DNA from: Callorhinus ursinus
Lineage: Eukaryota > Chordata > Mammalia > Carnivora > Otariidae
Reading direction: 5' to 3'
DNA length: 64,000 bases
Assembly (NCBI RefSeq): GCF_003265705.1
Contig: NW_020312867.1
Location: forward strand, 7,999,470-8,063,469
In this document: positions 59,575-64,000 of the stretch, one piece after another
Layout: every line of letters starts with the position of its first letter
Numbering within the stretch: position 1 is the first letter of the stretch
Program-made: the position numbers and the translations under genes
The notes under the pieces: model-generated
Seen by the model: the letters and a program-made list of their open reading frames with translations, nothing else
What the model was told of the DNA's origin: nothing
The model's database searches: none

Positions 59575-59902
59575 CGTTGGTGTAAGTTGTTTTCCCCAAA
59601 TGGAGCGGCCTGCGAACCTGAGTGGGACGCGGGCGTGCACCTGCGCAGGTCAACAACGCCCCCAGCTTTCCCTCCCGCTCTGTAGCTTCCAGTCCCACCC
59701 CTGTCCATGCTCTCCCTAAAATCCAGTAAAGACTCAAGACCCCGTTTTCAGGGCAGGCAGATTTGAGATCCCACCCCCCCACCCCCCCAGCCCCCATCTC
59801 CTCGTTTAGCTGCCTTGCAAATTAAACTTTTTTCTTATTGCAAACCTGGTCTCAGTGTTTGGCTTTGCTGCCCACGGAGCCCTCGTTCCCTCGTTCAGTT
59901 AC
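59575..59902 (+). mobile_element. Probable ERV solo LTR (plus strand, 3' portion clear)
   Basis: 'gcaaattaaacttttttctt' (an ATTAAA-type signal) is followed by 'cctggtctcagtgtttggct' and an ACA end near 59902, resembling the R-U5 end of a class I endogenous retroviral LTR. The 5' edge is uncertain. It is in opposite orientation to the LTR at 58582 and is probably a separate insertion. Confidence 0.5.
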
Positions 59903-59909
59903 ACTGATG

Positions 59910-60130
59910 ATGTCAGGCACTGTGAGAGATGCTTGGGACCTAAAACTGAACCGAAGAGATAAAGCCCTTGTCTTTGGAGATCTGACATTCTAGTGGAGCA
60001 AGAGGGACAATAAACATAGTAGGTAAGGACACTATTTAGTGTGTTAGATGTGGTCGGTAGAAAAAGGAGAGCAGGGCGAGGGGGACCCGGAGTGGCCAGC
60101 GGGGCCAGGCTGCAGAGAGGGTGGGGAGCC
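59910..60130 (+). repeat. L2-like old repeat (sense)
   Basis: 'caggcactgtgagagatgct', 'gatctgacattctagtggag', 'gacaataaacatagtaggta' and 'gtcggtagaaaaaggagagc'. Confidence 0.6.
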
Positions 60131-60227
60131 ATAAAGGCACTCTGAGGGGGACAGGGTCCCGGGCTGGGGAATGGCAGGGCTAGAGGTGAGTCGGTATCCC
60201 AGTGCGCCCGAATGAGTTAAGGCCGCG

Positions 60228-60241
60228 CCCCCCCCCCCCCC
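60228..60241. repeat. Poly(C) run of 14
   Basis: Fourteen C in a row within GC-rich unique sequence. Confidence 0.95.
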
Positions 60242-61020
60242 AGCTAGGCACCTAGCATTTACCATCAGGAACATTGCAGCAGCAAACACTGGCAATCTGT
60301 CTGTCTGTCCATGTGCAGAATACCCGGAGAATCCACTCCTAGCAGTGAACTTCAACCCACTCAGAGAGAGATCATCCAGATGCCCTCCAAAGTCTCTGCA
60401 CCAGGACCACGAGGTTCCCACAAAGAGCTGCCCTCCGGGAGTTCTCAAACGTGTACATTCTTCAGGCAGGTCACAAGGGCGCTCACATTCCACTAGGAAG
60501 GTTTCCAGAGCGGAGATCAGCTAATCCGCGACCGGGCCCCCAGGGCAGGCGCGGGAAGGTTCACGCCTGGGTGGTGGGTGGGCTGGGCTTCCTGGTGGGT
60601 CGCTGGGTAAATAAATGGATGAGGGGCTGGAGGCGCCGCTGCAGTTACCCATGGGAGCCACCAGAGGGCGCAGGGGCCCCACCACCTCCGAAGATGAACC
60701 TTTTCCCGGGCATCTGGGGGATTAGGAGCTTCTCTCAAGGGGTCCTGTGGGGTCTAAAGTGCCAGGGTGAGGAAAAGGTGGGAGGTGGGAGGAAAGAGAG
60801 CGGGAGAGCGGGGAAAGGGAGACGTAAGGTTAGAGAAGGCTAGAGAGAGGAGCTTCAGAGAGTGCCTCTAAACCAGTTTGCTCTCTATAAGGGCCAGTCT
60901 CATGACGCAACCCCCATCAGAGGGACGGTGATCTCATATCTGTGAGTTGAATTCAAGAGCCCAGAACATAGTGGAGGAAAAAGTCACAGGATACATACGT
61001 ACAGTATGATTCCATTTGTG
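60242..61020. other. Unique GC-rich to mixed sequence, nothing recognised
   Basis: No repeat or exon hallmark. The purine-rich stretch 60760-60860 has 'gaaagagagcgggagagcgg'. Confidence 0.4.
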
Positions 61021-61330
61021 TAAAAAAAAAATAATTCCACAGTAATCCCACAATAATCCACACCAAATAATCCCACACCAATCCCACAAATAAATGCTGC
61101 ATAGTCATTTGGGCTGTGTGTGTGTGTGTGTGTGTGTGTGTGGTATTTACTGCATATACATCCATTGGAAAAAATCTAGAAGGAGGAATTTCAAATCGAC
61201 AGCAGCAGTTACCTTTGGAATTGTGTGTGTGGAAGGAGTCAGGGAATGGGAAGGGTGATGAGGAGTGATCAAAGAGAACTTTAGCCTTAACTGAAATACT
61301 TTAATTTTCTAGGAGTCTAAACCCTGTTAG
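61021..61330 (+). mobile_element. L1 3'-region-like sequence (sense) with a (TG)14 microsatellite
   Basis: 'tatgattccatttgtgtaaa' precedes cryptic repeats of 'aatcccaca' (61040-61090), then (TG)14 at 61115-61142, then 'gcagttacctttggaattgt'. The L1 assignment is tentative. Confidence 0.45.
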
Positions 61331-62585
61331 TTGTGTAGCCTAAAATTAAAAATTACTAAAAAAAAATGAAGAAAAAGAAATAAAAGAAAACTCAAATGCC
61401 ATCTTGTGTTGCACCAAGAGAGGTCTTACATGCAGCTCAAGGGAGGTGACAGCCTTCCCTCCTCTCCTCAGAACACACCTGGGACCTCCTTCCCTCTCCT
61501 TGGCTCTATCTTGTGTGAAGAACAGTGACAGCTCAAGGGCATGCCAAAAGTTGAAAGTGGAAGAAATTGTGGTGTCATCTGAATGGGTGCAGATGGGGGA
61601 ATCATGTCCTTTACTCAAGCTGGAGTAACTGGGCTGGGAGGGGTTATGTGTGACAAATGCATTCTTGCAGGCAGATTTCTGCCAGGTGCCCAGGGGCAGG
61701 ATTCCAGGAGTGAAGGATGGTGGAAATTCCAGAGGCGTAGAGATTTCCCATCCAGGTATGTGGGGATGGTATGGACTAATTTGGGGATTTGGGAAGTGCT
61801 TTGACCCAGAATGTATGTAAGCCAAGGCAGCATGATGCTTTCTAGGAACTACAAATACCTAGGATGGACTCCTAGCATCCTATGGGAGGGTATGGGGGAG
61901 TCCCAGAAAAACGCCTTCAGTTCTGGAAAACAATAGCTGGGCGACCCGAAGGGATGGCTTTTGAGATAAAGATCAGACCTGAACCCTAGGTGGGCCTCAG
62001 TATCTTCATCAGTAAAATGGGTGAGGGGTCGGTGTGGTCTCTGATTTTATCCAGCTGGGGATCTTTCAGGGTCTCTTCCGGTCCCGGATCACTTTCAAAC
62101 TGAGGACTTGCAGTTTTCCAATCGGCCAGCAGAGGTCGCCTTTTGACAGGCTAAGAAAAGAAAAGTCAAGCTGGTCTGAAGGGGGAACCTGAGCCTGGGA
62201 TTCTTCCTTTATTTGCTTTTTCCCTTCCAGTAACTAATGAGTGAGATCAGCTCTGGTCCATGCACTGGGGATATGGCAAGGAGCAAGGTCTCTAAAATGG
62301 AGCTGCTATCTTCCCTCCCAACTCCTTTTTTTTCCTTCCACACTCCACATCTCACCCCTTGGCAGATCCAGAATTGGGTCACTCTGTCCCCCTCCACTGT
62401 CACCACTGCTGGCCAGCCCCTTCATGTCCTGCCTGGCTGTCACAGTAGTCTCTTCACTGACAATCCCACTTCTGCCCTTTCTCCCCTTTCTCCCTTTCTT
62501 AGCCGAAGGGATGCCCTTGAAACACGTCAGAGCCTGTCCTGCTCAGCTCAGAAGCTTCTCAACCCTGTTCGCTTCTGCAGTCCAG
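61331..62585. other. Mostly unique sequence with one MIR scrap
   Basis: A sense MIR fragment lies at about 61930-62040 ('cctcagtatcttcatcagta', 'aaaatgggtgagg'). No gene supported. Confidence 0.45.
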
Positions 62586-62589
62586 AACT

Positions 62590-62965
62590 TACCTGGCCCT
62601 GTGCTATCCTGTACCATTACACTTGACCACATGGCCCTCCCTTCTGCCTGGCGCTCTCCACTCCAGCCACGCTGGCCCCCTTGCTGTCCCCTGAGGTGGC
62701 AAACTTGTTCTCTGCCTCAGGGCCTTTGTACGTGCCCTCTTTACCCAGGTAGCTCCCTGGCCCCTCCCTCACTTTATTCGGGTGTCTGCTCAATCTCCCC
62801 CTTCAGAGGTGAGCCTAGATTAAGGTAACCTGGTCACTGCCACTCTCTACCTCCTCATGCCTCCCCAGCTTTGCCAACAGTGGCCTGGATGGTGTGTCGT
62901 GTGTTCCCTGATTCACTTGCTTAGTGTCTATCTCCCACCAGTGTCCACTCAGCAGTGGGGGGACT
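62590..62965 (-). repeat. L2-like repeat (antisense)
   Basis: 'actccagccacgctggcccc', 'tctgcctcagggcctttgta', 'ctccctcactttattcgggt' and 'gtctgctcaatctccccctt' are the reverse of the 'ggaacagcaagtgcaaaggc' type. Confidence 0.65.
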
Positions 62966-63671
62966 GTGACTATTTTGTTCACAGTGGAGGTCCTGGTGCC
63001 TCGTTTGTGCCTGGCCTGTGGAAGGAGCCCCCTCCGCCTATGACCCTGACTTGCTGAGGGCCAGATATCAGCTTCTGACCTTTTTGGTGCATCGGGCCTT
63101 CTTCTCTTCCCTCTGTAGGATTATGTGTCCAGTGTCCTCAGGAAGAGTCCAGGCCCTGGAAACGGGGGGCCTGGGTCAGGCCTGGGCCTCAGTTTCCCTG
63201 CCTGACCAATGAGGTAGACAGTACGAGAGGGCAGATGTGTAGGCCCAGTTCCTAAGGGTGAAATGGGCTAATGGGAAAGGGCTGTGTCCTTCTGCCTCCT
63301 CCCCTGTGCAGACACTGGCAGATGGATCCACCTGCCGGCCTCCTGCTGGGCCCCAAACCTGAGAGCAGGTGTCCTGGGGAAGGGGAGCGTAGCACCCAGC
63401 GACAAGGCCCCTATAACCCATCAGAACACCAGAGGCCAGCCCTGGGGCTGAGAATCAGGGTGTCCCAGCGGAAGGGGCCTCAGCCAGGGCAGGGCTGCAC
63501 GGGACCTGCACACAGGCCTGGCTTGCCCGGCCTGGAAAGGTCTTCCTCTCTTGCTCAGCCTCCCCCCGGTCTCATTTCATGCTCACAGTTGTGGCCACAC
63601 CTAGGCCCTGCCCTCATGATTCCTTCTTATGTTTTTCTTTAAGTCAACTGGCTTGCATTGAATAACATTGA

Positions 63672-63672
<1 letters not shown>
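62966..63672. other. Unique GC-rich sequence, nothing recognised
   Basis: No repeat hallmark and no exon with a recognisable domain. Confidence 0.4.
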
Positions 63673-63702
<30 letters not shown>

Positions 63703-63715
63703 TGTATGTATGTAT
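63673..63715. repeat. (ATGT)n microsatellite, about 10 units
   Basis: Uninterrupted tetranucleotide run. Confidence 0.95.
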
Positions 63716-64000
63716 TTTTACAATGAATAATTTTAGACACACAGAAAAATAGAGAATAACATTGTGAACCACATACCCAACATCCGGATTAATGTTAACA
63801 TTTCCCATAATGCTGCCTCTATTTCTTTTTAATTTCATGTGAATTATAGATATCATGAATTTTCACCTCAAATACTGGCATTACCTAAACATCTCTAAAG
63901 AGTAAGTCCATTTCCCCGCGTAACACGGGAGTATTGTGTCACTCCAAAATATTAATATTTCTCAGATAGCTAATATTTTGTCCATAACTGACTTCCCCAA
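63716..64000 (-). mobile_element. L1-like fragment (antisense), runs off the window
   Basis: 'ttttagacacacagaaaaat', 'gaaccacatacccaacatcc' and 'catttcccataatgctgcct' resemble an antisense old L1 3' region. The end is cut by the window. Confidence 0.45.

Noticed and set aside
58582..59902. The two probable LTRs as the ends of one provirus
   Set aside because: They are in opposite orientation, differ in sequence and have no retroviral genes between them.

Overview
The window is nuclear DNA from a carnivoran mammal. Its main landmarks are one protein-coding gene, dozens of interspersed repeats and a few non-repetitive blocks that look regulatory. About fifteen copies of the tRNA-Lys-derived carnivore SINE (SINEC) are readable, most with intact target-site duplications. 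The youngest copies have the long CT-rich body seen in bears, seals and mustelids (Arctoidea). I see no copy with the dog-type head (ccctgggtggcgcagcggtt). The source is therefore probably an arctoid caniform (ursid, pinniped or mustelid) rather than a dog or cat. That placement is inferred from repeat types only.

The gene is SLC52A3 (riboflavin transporter RFVT3, formerly C20orf54), on the minus strand. Four coding exons at 48958-48392, 47407-46902, 45244-45121 and 44632-44420 splice in frame to exactly 469 residues, the length of human RFVT3. A consensus donor at 55342-55341, next to a GC-box-rich stretch, marks a probable non-coding first exon and promoter near 55.35-55.46 kb. The gene would then span about 11 kb. 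In human, SCRT2 lies beyond the 3' end of SLC52A3 and FAM110A beyond its 5' end. Neither coding sequence is visible here, so the window would sit between them.

Layout: 1-9.6 kb is mostly unique DNA with old MIR and L2-like repeats, a cluster of POU octamer motifs (5.27-5.33 kb) and a CpG-rich block carrying AT-rich homeodomain motifs (7.0-7.8 kb). From 9.6 to 17.3 kb is a repeat nest: L1 fragments, an MLT1-type LTR, nested and twice-used SINE sites and a 5'-inverted young L1. From 17 to 26 kb is old MIR/L2/LTR sequence. A second CpG-rich block lies at 26.4-27.0 kb. From 27 to 43 kb are more LTRs and L1 pieces, microsatellites and a few possible conserved elements. SLC52A3 occupies about 43.2-55.5 kb. 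From 55.5 to 64 kb are SINEs, L1 3' ends, two probable ERV LTRs and L2-like sequence.

I found no new protein system, and long open frames outside SLC52A3 look like chance or antisense shadows. The most unusual observations are two exact local copies: a 79-bp segment at 15404 and 16130, and a 64-bp segment at 49234 and 50327. In each case the copy is in the same orientation, within about 1 kb of its source, and carries recognisable repeat sequence into a place where it does not belong. The POU-site cluster and the CpG-rich blocks are the best regulatory candidates, plausibly for the neural gene SCRT2. All repeat family names are from memory of consensus features and were not searched.
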